A stretch of 64,000 nucleotides of DNA from NCBI GenBank assembly GCA_024402135.1, contig JAKSJN010000011.1:1-64000 (forward strand), written 5' to 3'. The number at the start of each line of letters is the position of its first letter. The stretch's first letter is position 1. Positions 25,473 through 34,273 of this stretch are shown in pieces. The position numbers and the translations under genes are program-made. The notes beneath the pieces are model-generated. The model searched no databases and had not been told where the DNA came from. It saw nothing but the letters and a program-made list of their open reading frames with translations. This DNA comes from Bacteroidales bacterium (GTDB taxonomy: Bacteria; Bacteroidota; Bacteroidia; Bacteroidales; UBA932).

Positions 25473-26890
25473 TATTTTCCGATGATTCCGTTAGCGATTG
25501 CAATAACCTTCTCCGCGAGAGCCTCTGCCTCTGCCATTGCAGGTGCCTCGGCATAGATTCGGATGATAGGTTCAGTATTGGAACGGCGAAGGTGAACCCA
25601 CTTGCGCTCAGCCTCAAAGCTGATCTTCACTCCGTCAATGGTATTGATATCCTCCTTGGCAAAGACATTCTTCATCTCCTCGAGGATCTTGTCGATGAGA
25701 GCGCTGTCCGAGAGCTGTATCTTGTTCTTCGCGATATGATACTCTGGATATGTCTTCTTGAGTTCGCTGACCTTCATCTTCTTATGAGCAAGATTTGAGA
25801 GGAACAACGCCACACCGACCATAGCGTCACGGCCACTGTGAATGGCAGGATAGATTACTCCGCCATTGCCCTCGCCGCCGATAATGGCGCCCTTGTCATG
25901 CATCAGAGTAGTAACATTGACCTCACCTACGGCCGCAGCATGGTAAACGCCGCCATGCTTCTCGGTAACGTCACGAAGAGCACGAGAAGACGAGAGGTTG
26001 CTTACGGTACAGATATCCTTCACACCCTCCTTCTCGGCAAGCTCCAGAAGATAGTCAGCAACGCTGACAAGAGTATACTCCTCCACAAACGGATCACCAT
26101 TCTCACAGATCAGCGCAAGACGGTCAACATCAGGATCCACGCTGATACCGAAATCGGCATTGTTTGCAACCACAGCCGCACTGAGATCCACAAGATTTGC
26201 AGGAAGCGGCTCAGGATTATGCGCAAAGTCTCCGGTAGGCTCACAGTTCAGCTTCACGCACTCGACGCCCATTCTCTCGAGCATACGGGGCATGATCAGG
26301 CCGCCCACTGAATTCACGGCATCAAGCACAACCTTGAAGCCAGCCTTGCGGACAGCATCCAGATCCACAGCCGGGAGTTCAAGTACCTTGTTCAGATGCT
26401 CCTCTGTGAAATCGTGTTCGGTCATCTTGCCAAGTTCGTCAACAGGAGCAAAATCGAAGTCCTCACTTTCAGCACAGTCAAGGATAGCCTGACCTTCAGC
26501 GGCATTCAGGAACTCACCTTTCTCATTGAGAAGCTTGAGAGCATTCCACTGACGAGGATTATGTGAAGCAGTAAGAATGATACCACCATCTGCGCCACTC
26601 AGAATCACGGCCATCTCGGTAGTAGGAGTAGACGCAAACCCAGCCTTGATGACATCGACGCCGCAAGCTACGAGAGTACCGCAGACAAGCTGCTCGACCA
26701 TCTCACCGCTCAGGCGCGCGTCCTTGCCCACAACGACACGGTAACGCTCCCCTGCTTCATGAGGACGACGCTCACGAAGCTTCGCGCAGTATGCATAAGT
26801 GAATTTGACAATATCCATAGGTGTAAGACCCTCTCCAACAGGACCTCCGATGGTTCCTCGTATACCTGAGATTGATTTGATCAGTGACAT
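25472..26890 (-). CDS. glmM: Phosphoglucosamine mutase
   Basis: GlmM converts glucosamine-6-phosphate to glucosamine-1-phosphate for UDP-GlcNAc synthesis. The start at 26890 (MSLIKSISGIRGTIGG) gives 472 residues. The phosphoserine loop is TASHNPRQWNALK, the metal loop DPDVDRLALI, the sugar loop GGEGNGGVI and the phosphate-binding loop RRSNTEPIIRIYAEA. It is the Bacteroidota form, which could also act on other hexose phosphates. It is the first gene before the NamZ-like gene, a sensible pairing for cell-wall sugar supply and recycling. Confidence 0.9.
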   Translation of the reverse strand: MSLIKSISGIRGTIGGPVGEGLTPMDIVKFTYAYCAKLRERRPHEAGERYRVVVGKDARLSGEMVEQLVCGTLVACGVDVIKAGFASTPTTEMAVILSGADGGIILTASHNPRQWNALKLLNEKGEFLNAAEGQAILDCAESEDFDFAPVDELGKMTEHDFTEEHLNKVLELPAVDLDAVRKAGFKVVLDAVNSVGGLIMPRMLERMGVECVKLNCEPTGDFAHNPEPLPANLVDLSAAVVANNADFGISVDPDVDRLALICENGDPFVEEYTLVSVADYLLELAEKEGVKDICTVSNLSSSRALRDVTEKHGGVYHAAAVGEVNVTTLMHDKGAIIGGEGNGGVIYPAIHSGRDAMVGVALFLSNLAHKKMKVSELKKTYPEYHIAKNKIQLSDSALIDKILEEMKNVFAKEDINTIDGVKISFEAERKWVHLRRSNTEPIIRIYAEAPAMAEAEALAEKVIAIANGIIGK

Positions 26891-26906
26891 ATCCGAATAA
26901 TTTTTA

Positions 26907-26938
26907 CAAAAATAGTCAAATAGATTTGCAGATTCAAG
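26907..26938 (-). promoter_or_regulatory. glmM promoter
   Basis: On the minus strand CTTG, 20 bases and TATTTTTG lie 16 bases before the ATG. It overlaps the tRNA-Glu promoter on the other strand. Confidence 0.6.
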
Positions 26939-26955
26939 AATTCTTACTACCTTTG
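26925..26955 (+). promoter_or_regulatory. tRNA-Glu promoter
   Basis: TTTG, 19 bases and TACCTTTG match the phylum consensus exactly, 17 bases before the mature tRNA. Confidence 0.8.
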
Positions 26956-26972
26956 CAAAACCAACACGAAAT

Positions 26973-27047
26973 GCTCGGTTCGTATAACGGTTAGTACCCA
27001 AGATTCTCAATCTTGTAATAGGAGTTCGATTCTCCTACCGAGTACCA
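26973..27047 (+). tRNA. tRNA-Glu (anticodon CTC)
   Basis: A complete cloverleaf is visible. The acceptor arm GCTCGGT pairs with ACCGAGT, and the D arm is GTA/TAC. The anticodon stem is CAAGA/TCTTG with loop TTCTCAA (anticodon CTC), and the T arm is AGGAG/CTCCT with loop TTCGATT. The discriminator A and CCA are encoded. The first acceptor pair is G-U. It has its own promoter and terminator and stands alone. Confidence 0.93.
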
Positions 27048-27053
27048 CAAAGA

Positions 27054-27077
27054 GGATGACGAAAGTCATCCTTTTTT
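27054..27077 (+). terminator. Terminator after tRNA-Glu
   Basis: GGATGAC, GAAA, GTCATCC and six T residues, 6 bases after the CCA end. Confidence 0.93.
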
Positions 27078-27147
27078 CGTTTCCAGCTTTCTCATTCCCC
27101 TCAGGAGTCATATTCACTTCCCAAGCCTCTTCAACAATTCAATTGCT

Positions 27148-27279
27148 ACTTGAGTGGCAACTGTCTCCTCCAGAGCCACTGCCACCCTCGGCAGTTAAGA
27201 GGGAGGGGTCCACGCACAAGCGTGGGAGGGGTCTCGCAGAGCGAGACGGCTCAGGAGGAGAACAGTCTGCCACTCAAGT
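27148..27279. repeat. Long inverted repeat with nested hairpins
   Basis: The 338-base gap between tRNA-Glu and the DUF4332 gene holds this element and two terminators. The outer arms (27148-27177 and 27248-27279) pair over about 30 positions with two single-base bulges and one mismatch (ACTTGAGTGGCA...GAGCC against GGCTC...TGCCACTCAAGT). Inside lie two perfect hairpins, CCACGC-ACAA-GCGTGG (27210-27225) and GTCTCGC-AGA-GCGAGAC (27231-27247), each preceded by GGGAGGGGTC. No reading frame is apparent. It is a candidate dispersed intergenic repeat or structured RNA. Confidence 0.7.
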
Positions 27280-27330
27280 TGACGAAGAACGGATAGGAAT
27301 TCCAGGGAGTAGACAGTCCCACGTGTATAT

Positions 27331-27364
27331 AATAAAAGAGAGTGGCCGGAAGACCACTCTCTTT
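27331..27364 (-). terminator. Terminator after the DUF4332 gene
   Basis: AAAGAGAGTGG and CCACTCTCTTT form an 11-pair stem with an 8-base loop; TTTATT follows on the minus strand. Confidence 0.85.
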
Positions 27365-27385
27365 GTATGTGATATAATCGATAGA

Positions 27386-27793
27386 CTAGTAAGTGATGAC
27401 TCCTGGGAGCTCCTTAGCCTGATCAACCATACGCTGAACCTCGATGACAGCAGGAACGCGGCCACAGATATGCTTAGCCTCGTTAACCTCAGCGCACTTG
27501 GCAGCAAGATTTGCAGGAACACGATGAGCAAGTTCCTTCACGGTGTCAACACCAGCAGCCTCAAGAAGTTCTGCGAACTGAGGACCGATACCCTTGATTC
27601 TGTAAAGATCTGCGTGGTTAGTCCAGGTAAGGATAAGCTTGCCACTGATTCCGGTAGCCTCCTCAAGAGCCTTGCGGCCAGCAGGAGCCTTGCACTTCTC
27701 AAGAAGCTGATCTGAGTTTTCGATACCTGCAGCGATGAGTTTTTCTGCATAAACAGGGCCGATGCCCTCTACGTCGATAATCTTGTATGCCAT
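27386..27793 (-). CDS. DUF4332 helix-hairpin-helix protein
   Basis: This 135-residue protein is made of helix-hairpin-helix repeats, the non-specific DNA-binding unit. Two GIGP signatures are visible, in VEGIGPVYAEKLIAAGI near residue 9 and IKGIGPQFAELLEAAGV near residue 69, each followed by a helix pair. This matches DUF4332. It has no catalytic motif. It stands as a single gene with its own terminator. A role in DNA binding or repair is inferred from the fold only. Confidence 0.88.
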   Translation of the reverse strand: MAYKIIDVEGIGPVYAEKLIAAGIENSDQLLEKCKAPAGRKALEEATGISGKLILTWTNHADLYRIKGIGPQFAELLEAAGVDTVKELAHRVPANLAAKCAEVNEAKHICGRVPAVIEVQRMVDQAKELPGVITY

Positions 27794-27864
27794 AGTAGTT
27801 TTTGATTAGTTTTCAGTGTGGCACAATATTACGGATAAATATTGAATAATCAAATGTTAACAAC

Positions 27865-27893
27865 AAAAAACGGCCGAGGGAATCCTCGGCCGT
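27865..27893 (-). terminator. Terminator after the YebC gene
   Basis: ACGGCCGAGG and CCTCGGCCGT arms with a 4-base loop, followed on the minus strand by six T residues. Confidence 0.92.
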
Positions 27894-27912
27894 CTCTATG
27901 TCGTGTAGATGA

Positions 27913-28665
27913 TTACTCAGCTGCAGGCATGAGGTTGGTGTAAACGTTGGTAACATCCTCATCATCCTCGAGAAGGTTGGTAAGCTTGTCAAGTGCCGCT
28001 CTCTGGTCATCAGAAACTTCCTTGAGGTCAACATTTGGAATACGCTCGAAACCGCCGGAAACGAGCTCATAACCTGCCTCCTCGATGTACTTCTGGAGTG
28101 AGCCATAAGACTCGTAAGCACCATAGATGACGATCTCCTTGGTGATATCACCGTTCTGATCCTCATTCTCCTGCTCGAAGATCTCCTCAGCTCCGAAATC
28201 GATCATCTCAAGCTCAAGTTCCTCAAGATCGATAGGCTCGTTCTCCTTGATACGGAAAACACACTTGTGATCGAACATGAAACTTACGCTGCCACTGGTT
28301 CCGAGGGTACCACCACACTTGTTGAAATAGCTGCGTACGTTTGCAACGGTACGGGTATTGTTGTCTGTAGCGGTCTCTACGAGGTAAGCGATACCATGAG
28401 GGCCATATCCTTCGTAGAGGATCTCCTTGAAGTCGCCGAGAGACTTGTCAGTAGCCTTCTTGATCGCACGCTCGATGTTCTCCTTAGGCATCTGCTCTGA
28501 ACGAGCCTCAGCGATAAGTGCACGGAGACGTGGGTTTCCGGTAACATCAGAACCGCCGTTCTTTACAGCGATGGTGATTTCCTTACCGAGCTTGGTGAAT
28601 ACACGGGCCATGTGGCCCCATCTCTTCATTTTTCTTTCCTTGCGGAACTCAAATGCTCTTCCCAT
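27913..28665 (-). CDS. YebC/PmpR family protein
   Basis: This 250-residue protein is of the YebC family. Members have been described as DNA-binding regulators (PmpR) and more recently as factors that relieve ribosome stalling. The family segments are GRAFEFRKERKMKRWGHMARVFTK in the N-terminal region, NPRLRALIAEARSEQMPKEN, YEGYGPHGIAYLVE and TDNNTRTVANVR, with the FxKxGGxLGxxGSVxFMF pattern near residue 115. It is complete. It follows the TPR gene by 12 bases, so the two are probably one transcript. Confidence 0.93.
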   Translation of the reverse strand: MGRAFEFRKERKMKRWGHMARVFTKLGKEITIAVKNGGSDVTGNPRLRALIAEARSEQMPKENIERAIKKATDKSLGDFKEILYEGYGPHGIAYLVETATDNNTRTVANVRSYFNKCGGTLGTSGSVSFMFDHKCVFRIKENEPIDLEELELEMIDFGAEEIFEQENEDQNGDITKEIVIYGAYESYGSLQKYIEEAGYELVSGGFERIPNVDLKEVSDDQRAALDKLTNLLEDDEDVTNVYTNLMPAAE

Positions 28666-28677
28666 GGTCCTTGATGA

Positions 28678-29358
28678 TTACTTAGACTCGATTCTGCTGA
28701 TGTACTTGTCGATGTCATATGCCTCGATTGAGTTAGGATATGACTCCTTGATCTTGTTGTAGCAAGCGAGAGCCTGTGCATCGTTGCCCATCTCTTCGTA
28801 TGCAACACCTGCCTTGAGGAGATACTCGCCTGAGAACATGTTGTCGCTCATTGAAGCAGCCTTCTCGAAACACTTTACAGCCTCGGCATAGTTCTGGAGA
28901 CCTACATAGGCGTCACCGATGTTGGCGGTAGCGCGAGCAGCGAGGATCTTGTCCTTGCCATTGTACTTCTTGAGATAGTCGATGGCAGCCTGCCAGTTGC
29001 CAGCCTGAAGCTCGCAGAGACCTGCGTAGAAATTCACAGCTGAACCAGCCTTATTGCCATACTTCTTGGCGATGTCAGCGAAACCGAGGTTGTTGCCGTC
29101 ACCTTCGAGTGCGAGAGCATACTCACCTGCAGCGAAACTTGCCTCTGCCTTGTACATCTGCTCCATAGCATCCTTCTGCTGTGGCTTGAGGATGAACTGG
29201 GTGTAAGCAAGAACGCCAAGACCGATCACGAGAGCCGCGATCAGTACACCATAGAAAGTCTTCTTGTTTTCGTTGAGGAACTGCTCAGTCTTGGAAACTG
29301 TCTCCTGGATAGCCTCCTGACGAGCTGCCTCCTGCTCTGTAAGTTTTGTATTAGCCAT
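28678..29358 (-). CDS. TPR-repeat inner-membrane protein
   Basis: This 226-residue protein has a charged N-terminal helix and one transmembrane helix near 36-54 (GVLIAALVIGLGVLAYTQF). At least three TPR units follow, read from AVNFYAGLCELQAGNWQAAI, NIGDAYVGLQNYAEAVKCFE and LLKAGVAYEEMGNDAQALAC. The layout resembles YfgM, a membrane chaperone-like partner of the Sec translocon. That comparison is by architecture only. It is first in a two-gene transcript with yebC. Confidence 0.88.
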   Translation of the reverse strand: MANTKLTEQEAARQEAIQETVSKTEQFLNENKKTFYGVLIAALVIGLGVLAYTQFILKPQQKDAMEQMYKAEASFAAGEYALALEGDGNNLGFADIAKKYGNKAGSAVNFYAGLCELQAGNWQAAIDYLKKYNGKDKILAARATANIGDAYVGLQNYAEAVKCFEKAASMSDNMFSGEYLLKAGVAYEEMGNDAQALACYNKIKESYPNSIEAYDIDKYISRIESK

Positions 29359-29394
29359 ATTGATTTAAATTTTATATTATCGCGTAATAGCCGA

Positions 29395-29426
29395 CAAAGA
29401 TACATTTTTTCAACGAATGATACAAT
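29395..29426 (-). promoter_or_regulatory. Promoter of the TPR-yebC transcript
   Basis: On the minus strand ATTG, 20 bases and TATCTTTG, ending 36 bases before the TPR gene ATG. Confidence 0.55.
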
Positions 29427-29442
29427 ATATATGGCGGAGAAA

Positions 29443-29477
29443 GACGAGGTCCGGGCAGAAACTGTCCGGACCTCGTC
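29443..29477 (-). terminator. Terminator after the DUF4301 gene
   Basis: GACGAGGTCCGG and CCGGACCTCGTC are perfect 12-base arms with further pairing inside (CAG/CTG) around a short loop. It lies 37 bases past the DUF4301 stop. Confidence 0.85.
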
Positions 29478-29514
29478 ATATCTTTTTCTGCTCCTGGAGC
29501 AGACAATCATTTCA

Positions 29515-30999
29515 TTATGCCTGGTGTGCAGGACGGAGAAGGTCGAGAACCACCTTTACAGGGTTGAAAGTCTCGACAGGAACCTCGATGAAGCTGGTAT
29601 TCCAGTCACTCATAGCACCGTTCCAGAGGCCAGGAAGCTCGAGAGCCTTGAGTTCGCGGCCCTGGAAGCTCTTTGAACTGATGAAACCGGCATTGTCGTC
29701 AACGTGCTCAAGAAGATTGAAATTCTTGCCATCCTTGTCCTTGAGGCAGCATACGATGTCAACCGGATTGAAGTGGGTAGCCTCCGAGAGCATCTTCGAT
29801 GCAGCCTCGTCAGCCTTGTTGATCTGCACGCTCTCGAGAATCTGGAGCGAAGTAGCGCCCTGAGCATCACGTACGATGAACGGACCACCGCCCGGCTCGC
29901 CAAGGTTACGTACCATACCGCATACACGGATAGGACGGTTGAGCTTCTCACGAAGAGCAGCAGCCTTGTCGGCACATGCCGGGAGTGTCACGCAGAACTC
30001 CTTCTGCATGAAAGCCTCAACCTCAGCGCAGAGAGCCTCTGTAGCGCCGTTGTCGAGAGCCTCGATATACTTGAAGATCTGGTCTCTGAGCATGAGACAC
30101 TTGCCCATGAGAGCCTTCTTGTACTGTGCAGTCACAGGGAGCAGGCGCTCATAAGCCACGTTGTCGATGTTCTTGATTGAAACGAGTTCCTCCTCTACCT
30201 TGTTCAGGTTGTGGATGAGTGCGCCGTGGCCTGCAGGTCTGAAGAGCAGGGTGCCCTCAGCGGTACGGAAAGGCTTGTTCTCCATATCTACAGCGATGGT
30301 GTCGGTAGCCTTGTCCTGGTATGTGAAACGGATGTTGTACTTGACGCCGTACTTAGCCTCATACTTCTCCTTCACCTCGGCATATGCTGCCTCGAAGAGC
30401 TCCTTATGCTCCGGAGAAATGGTAACGGTAAGGTTCACGCTGCCATCGGCATTGCGCATATAGTCCTGTCCCTCGACGAGGTGCTCTGCGAATGCGGTTC
30501 TGCACTCACCGTCAGCATAACGGTGGAAACGGATGACGCCCTTTGGCTTGCTGCCATAGCCGAGACCCTTGTCGGTAAGGACCTTCTGGGTTACGCTGAG
30601 CCTGTATGCGTCGCTGTCCTCCGGCTCACCGAACATCTCATCGGTGTAGAATGCGAAGTCCTTGATCTTGGCTGCGAGCTTTGATGCGGCAGCGTCTGCA
30701 TCAAGTGAAGAGCCCTCCTCGAGCTTCGCCATGCCGGCAAAGATATCCTTGAACATACGTGAAGCAGCTCCTGATGCCGGAACGAACTTGCACTTGCCGG
30801 CCACCTTGGCGCTGTCAGCGTAAGCCACAGCCTCTGCGAGAGCCTTCTCGTCAAGAACGTTGATACCTGCTTCCGGTGTGGCAGCTGCCACGATGTCTAG
30901 CCAAGGGAAGCCCTTTGCAAAGCGTTCAACCTGAGCCTCGACTGTCTGCATTGAGGTTCCTCTCTCTTCGATCTGTCTGATATCGTCCTGGGTGTACAT
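29515..30999 (-). CDS. DUF4301 family protein
   Basis: This 494-residue protein matches the DUF4301 family of Bacteroidota, which has no assigned function. Recognisable segments are KFVPASGAASRMFK near residue 75, KPKGVIRFHRYADG, FRPAGHGALIHNLN, VCGMVRNLGEPGGGPFIV and LEHVDDNAGFISSKSFQGR. The PASGAASRMFK and GHGALIHNLN segments recall nucleotidyltransferase-type phosphate loops, but I do not assign an activity. It lies 21 bases after pdxB and probably belongs to the folE-recF-DUF721-pdxB transcript. It is cytoplasmic. Confidence 0.88.
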   Translation of the reverse strand: MYTQDDIRQIEERGTSMQTVEAQVERFAKGFPWLDIVAAATPEAGINVLDEKALAEAVAYADSAKVAGKCKFVPASGAASRMFKDIFAGMAKLEEGSSLDADAAASKLAAKIKDFAFYTDEMFGEPEDSDAYRLSVTQKVLTDKGLGYGSKPKGVIRFHRYADGECRTAFAEHLVEGQDYMRNADGSVNLTVTISPEHKELFEAAYAEVKEKYEAKYGVKYNIRFTYQDKATDTIAVDMENKPFRTAEGTLLFRPAGHGALIHNLNKVEEELVSIKNIDNVAYERLLPVTAQYKKALMGKCLMLRDQIFKYIEALDNGATEALCAEVEAFMQKEFCVTLPACADKAAALREKLNRPIRVCGMVRNLGEPGGGPFIVRDAQGATSLQILESVQINKADEAASKMLSEATHFNPVDIVCCLKDKDGKNFNLLEHVDDNAGFISSKSFQGRELKALELPGLWNGAMSDWNTSFIEVPVETFNPVKVVLDLLRPAHQA

Positions 31000-31020
31000 A
31001 GAAATATTTGGTTATTAGTT

Positions 31021-32058
31021 TTATTCCAGATAGAACTCCTTGCGGAAATTGTATTCCGACCGGAGCCTTTCAAAATCTTCAGGATGCATCCTGAACATGA
31101 AATCATCCGTAAATATAGGATAATTATATTGAATTATCGATGCAATCTCGCCCTGGGTTTTTCCTCTCAGGTCAAGTACTACAGCATCCTTGTCCGCACT
31201 TTCCGACTGCGGGTAGAAACCGCTCAGATCGGAAATACCGAAGAAACCGGCCACTGCCCTGACTGCCGCAGCCGTGCCGTTCTGCTTGCCCTGATACGAA
31301 TAGCCGGCAATATGAGGAGTCGCAATGTTTACAAGATCGACCAGTTCAGGATCAGGATGAGGCTCATTGCACCAGGTGTCAAGGATGACAGGTCCGAGCT
31401 TGTCCAGATATGACTTGAGGGCAGACTCATCGACAACCTCTCCGCGAGAAGCATTGATAAAGAACGCACCCGGCTTCATTCTCATGAAGAAAGATTCGTC
31501 CACCATTCCACGGGTCTCAGCCGTAAGCGGAACATGCATGGTCACGATATCCGAAGCTGCAAGCAGCTCATCGAGCGTGCTGAAGCCATCAGGGCCTTCC
31601 GCTTCGGCACGTGGAGGGTCATTGCGGAGCACGTTGAAGCCAAGCTTGCGGGCGAAGTCCTCGACCCTGCGGCCGACATTGCCGACGCCTACAATGCCCA
31701 AGGTGGCATCCGCCAGCTTTATACCACGTCTTGCCGCCAGCCCGTAAAGAGCGGAGAACACGTAGTTCGCAACACCGCCGGCATTGCATCCCGCCGCATT
31801 GCATACCTTGATGCCATTGTCACGGCACCAGCCGAGATCGATATGGTCAGTGCCGATGGTCGCAGTAGCAATCAACTGCACCTTGCTGCCGGAAAGCAGC
31901 GCCTCGTTGCAATGTGTGCGGGTACGTATGACAAGCGCATCCGCATCCATTACGTCATCACGGCCTATCTCGAGACCGCCTTTGTACACGACCTCTTCAG
32001 CATAGGGTTCAAACACTCCCTGGATGAACGGAATGGCTTTATCGATTATGATTTTCAT
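31021..32058 (-). CDS. pdxB: Erythronate-4-phosphate dehydrogenase
   Basis: PdxB oxidises 4-phosphoerythronate in the DXP-dependent pathway to pyridoxal phosphate. The 345-residue protein has the NAD-binding GIVGVGNVGRRVE, the catalytic arginine in INASRGEVVDE, and the HIAGYS segment with the catalytic histidine. A C-terminal PdxB dimerisation domain is also present (DLRGKTQGEIASIIQYNYPI). The start of the frame overlaps the DUF721 stop (ATGA), so the two are co-translated. Confidence 0.94.
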   Translation of the reverse strand: MKIIIDKAIPFIQGVFEPYAEEVVYKGGLEIGRDDVMDADALVIRTRTHCNEALLSGSKVQLIATATIGTDHIDLGWCRDNGIKVCNAAGCNAGGVANYVFSALYGLAARRGIKLADATLGIVGVGNVGRRVEDFARKLGFNVLRNDPPRAEAEGPDGFSTLDELLAASDIVTMHVPLTAETRGMVDESFFMRMKPGAFFINASRGEVVDESALKSYLDKLGPVILDTWCNEPHPDPELVDLVNIATPHIAGYSYQGKQNGTAAAVRAVAGFFGISDLSGFYPQSESADKDAVVLDLRGKTQGEIASIIQYNYPIFTDDFMFRMHPEDFERLRSEYNFRKEFYLE

Positions 32059-32387
32059 TTCAAAACTAATTCATTGATAAGCCCGACATTGGGGTCATCC
32101 TTCACGAACAGGCTGTCAGAGGCAAGACGGTTGTTCATCGAACGTATCAAAGCCTCCTTCTGGAACGACAGGCGGTTGCGGACAACCGACGAATTCAATG
32201 TGATATACAAGGTTCCGTTGCGATAGAATCGGCCTATTGTATGGATAGAAGCGCCAGACACCTCATCCCAGGCATTGAATACAAGCTGGGTGTTAAGACC
32301 GGCCGCAATCTTCATTTCACGGATGTACTCGCTTATGAGTTCATCCATCGAAGCGGCATTCTTGCGCGGAATCCTGTTCTTCTCCAT
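32055..32387 (-). CDS. DUF721 (DciA-like) protein
   Basis: This 110-residue protein has the DUF721 pattern: a helical start (MDELISEYIREMKIAAGLN), then VFNAWDEVSG, then a beta-rich core ending in VVRNRLSFQKEALIRSMN. Members of this family include DciA, which loads the replicative helicase. Its place 2 bases after recF supports a replication or repair role. The family link to DciA is known, and the role in this organism is inferred. Confidence 0.85.
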   Translation of the reverse strand: MEKNRIPRKNAASMDELISEYIREMKIAAGLNTQLVFNAWDEVSGASIHTIGRFYRNGTLYITLNSSVVRNRLSFQKEALIRSMNNRLASDSLFVKDDPNVGLINELVLK

Positions 32388-32389
32388 CG

Positions 32390-33487
32390 CTAGATAGTCT
32401 TGAATGTACCTTCGGATGTCTCGTAGTACATCCTGTCTCTGGTCAGGCCGTCAACTATGCCGGCAATACGGACCTTGTTGCTGTCCGTGAGGAAAATCTG
32501 ACCGAAGTCCGAGCCAGCCACCATGGCAAGAAGATTGGACACACGGTTCATATCCAACTTATCGAAAAGATCATCAAGAAGAAGGATAGGAGCAAAGCCA
32601 TACCTGTTCTTCATTATCTCGTACTGAGCAAACTTGAGCGACACAAGGAAAGACTTCTGCTGACCCTGGGAACCGCAGCGACGGATAGGATGACCCTCCA
32701 TCGTAAATGCGATATCATCACGCTGAATTCCCGCACTTGTATATCTGAGAGCCAGGTCGCGATTGCGGTTCTCGGCCAGGATGGCATCCAGAGGGCCTCT
32801 GTCCAGGTCGGTTTCATACTTGAGACTGACCTGCTCTCCCCCACCCGACAAGGCAGAATAATACTCCTGGACCTTCGGGGTCAATGCCTCACAGAGCTCA
32901 CGGCGTCTGGCCGCAACAGGTTCAGCCAGAGAAGCCATCTTCATATCGAAGACCTCGAGGAGCGACATGTCACAATTGTGGTCCTTCAGCATCTTGTTGC
33001 GCTGCTGAAGGAGGCGGTTGTACTGCTGGACAGCATCCAGATATTCCTGGTCAGTCTGGGAAAGTACCGCGTTCATGAAACGTCTCCTCTCTTCACCGGA
33101 CTCGCTGACCATAGAGCTGTCCGCAGGCGACACCATTACGATAGGCAGGACGCCCATATGCTCGGAAACGCGCTTGTATGGCTTGTCGTCCCTCTTCAGC
33201 ACCTTCTTGCCGTCCTCGGTCACCTGGATGGCAAAACGGGACTCAAGGCCACCCTCCATCTTATAGGAACCCGCTATCGCGAACTCATTGCAGCCATGAC
33301 GGAAGTTGAACTTCTCGATCGAGGACGACGAACTCTTCGTCATGGAGAGATAGTGTATCGCCTCCAGCAGATTGGTCTTGCCGCTGCCGTTATTGCCAGA
33401 TATGCAGTTCACATTCGGCGAGAATCCGAGCTCCTGCAAAACGATGTTGCGGAAATCGCGGATCACTATCTTTTCTAGAACAGGCAT
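32390..33487 (-). CDS. recF: DNA replication and repair protein RecF
   Basis: RecF is an SMC-like ATPase that helps load RecA at gaps. The 365-residue protein has Walker A GNNGSGKTN (31-39), the RDFRN start typical of RecF, the ABC-like signature region QGQQKSFLVSLKFAQ and Walker B PILLLDDLFDKLD. The length is normal. It lies between folE and DUF721 on a tight transcript. Confidence 0.95.
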   Translation of the reverse strand: MPVLEKIVIRDFRNIVLQELGFSPNVNCISGNNGSGKTNLLEAIHYLSMTKSSSSSIEKFNFRHGCNEFAIAGSYKMEGGLESRFAIQVTEDGKKVLKRDDKPYKRVSEHMGVLPIVMVSPADSSMVSESGEERRRFMNAVLSQTDQEYLDAVQQYNRLLQQRNKMLKDHNCDMSLLEVFDMKMASLAEPVAARRRELCEALTPKVQEYYSALSGGGEQVSLKYETDLDRGPLDAILAENRNRDLALRYTSAGIQRDDIAFTMEGHPIRRCGSQGQQKSFLVSLKFAQYEIMKNRYGFAPILLLDDLFDKLDMNRVSNLLAMVAGSDFGQIFLTDSNKVRIAGIVDGLTRDRMYYETSEGTFKTI

Positions 33488-33491
33488 GGGA

Positions 33492-34079
33492 CTACTTTAT
33501 CAGATTGAGGAACTCGTTCCTGGTACGGGAAGAAGTCATGAAAATGCCGGAAAAAGCAGATGTTGTGGTCACGGCATTAGACTTTTGGACACCACGTATC
33601 TGCATGCAGGTATGTGTCGCCTCGATGACGACAGCGACTCCAAGCGGATCAAGAGCCTCCTGGATACAGTCACGGATCTGCTCGGTGAGGCGTTCCTGAA
33701 CCTGCAGACGACGTGCGAATGTTTCCACTACACGGGCAATCTTCGACAGGCCGGTGATGCGTCCCTTGGGGATATATGCGACATGACATTTTCCAAGGAA
33801 CGGCAGCATATGGTGCTCGCATACAGAGTACATCTCGATGTCCTTCACTAGAACCATCTGGCTGTACTTCTCGTCGAAAATCGCCTTGTGGATTATCTCC
33901 GTGCCGTTCTGGGTATAGCCCTGGGTAAGGAACTGCATTGCCTTTGCGACTCTCTCGGGAGTCTTCACAAGTCCCTCTCGGTCAACGTCTTCGCCCAGCA
34001 GCCGAAGTATTTCCTTGACATGGACGGCAATCTCGGCCGTCACCTTCTCGTCGTATATCTCCTCTTTCTCGTATGCCAT
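33492..34079 (-). CDS. folE: GTP cyclohydrolase I
   Basis: FolE makes dihydroneopterin triphosphate from GTP, the first step of folate and queuosine-precursor synthesis. The 195-residue protein has the zinc ligands C87 and H90 in CEHHMLPF and the third cysteine in [31 protein letters not shown] is the family segment around residues 109-131. It is the first gene of the folE-recF-DUF721-pdxB transcript, with 4 bases to recF. Confidence 0.96.
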   Translation of the reverse strand: MAYEKEEIYDEKVTAEIAVHVKEILRLLGEDVDREGLVKTPERVAKAMQFLTQGYTQNGTEIIHKAIFDEKYSQMVLVKDIEMYSVCEHHMLPFLGKCHVAYIPKGRITGLSKIARVVETFARRLQVQERLTEQIRDCIQEALDPLGVAVVIEATHTCMQIRGVQKSNAVTTTSAFSGIFMTSSRTRNEFLNLIK

Positions 34080-34186
34080 TTTTCAAACTTCTTACAATGT
34101 GGCGGATTCCGGTACTTATGTCATGTACTGACATGTCGCCATGAACAGCATGCTTCGGTACGAAACTTGATGTTGCACCACCATGG

Positions 34187-34194
34187 CAAAAATA
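34187..34194 (-). promoter_or_regulatory. folE -7 box
   Basis: TATTTTTG on the minus strand matches TAnnTTTG, about 107 bases before the ATG; no matching -33 element is evident. Confidence 0.35.
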
Positions 34195-34273
34195 AGTAAA
34201 AAAAAGCCATTAATTGGCGATTTTTCCTATATTCGCGCCAAATAACGAATACTAACCAAAACTTTATCAGAAT

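Noticed and set aside
27148-27279. Inverted repeat as an integron attC site or insertion-sequence end
   Set aside because: No integrase or transposase is near, no core GTTRRRY sites are seen, and no target-site duplication is evident.
27056-27715. 219-codon plus-strand frame after tRNA-Glu
   Set aside because: It crosses a terminator, the inverted repeat and the antisense of the DUF4332 gene; its sequence has no recognisable domain and is low-complexity.
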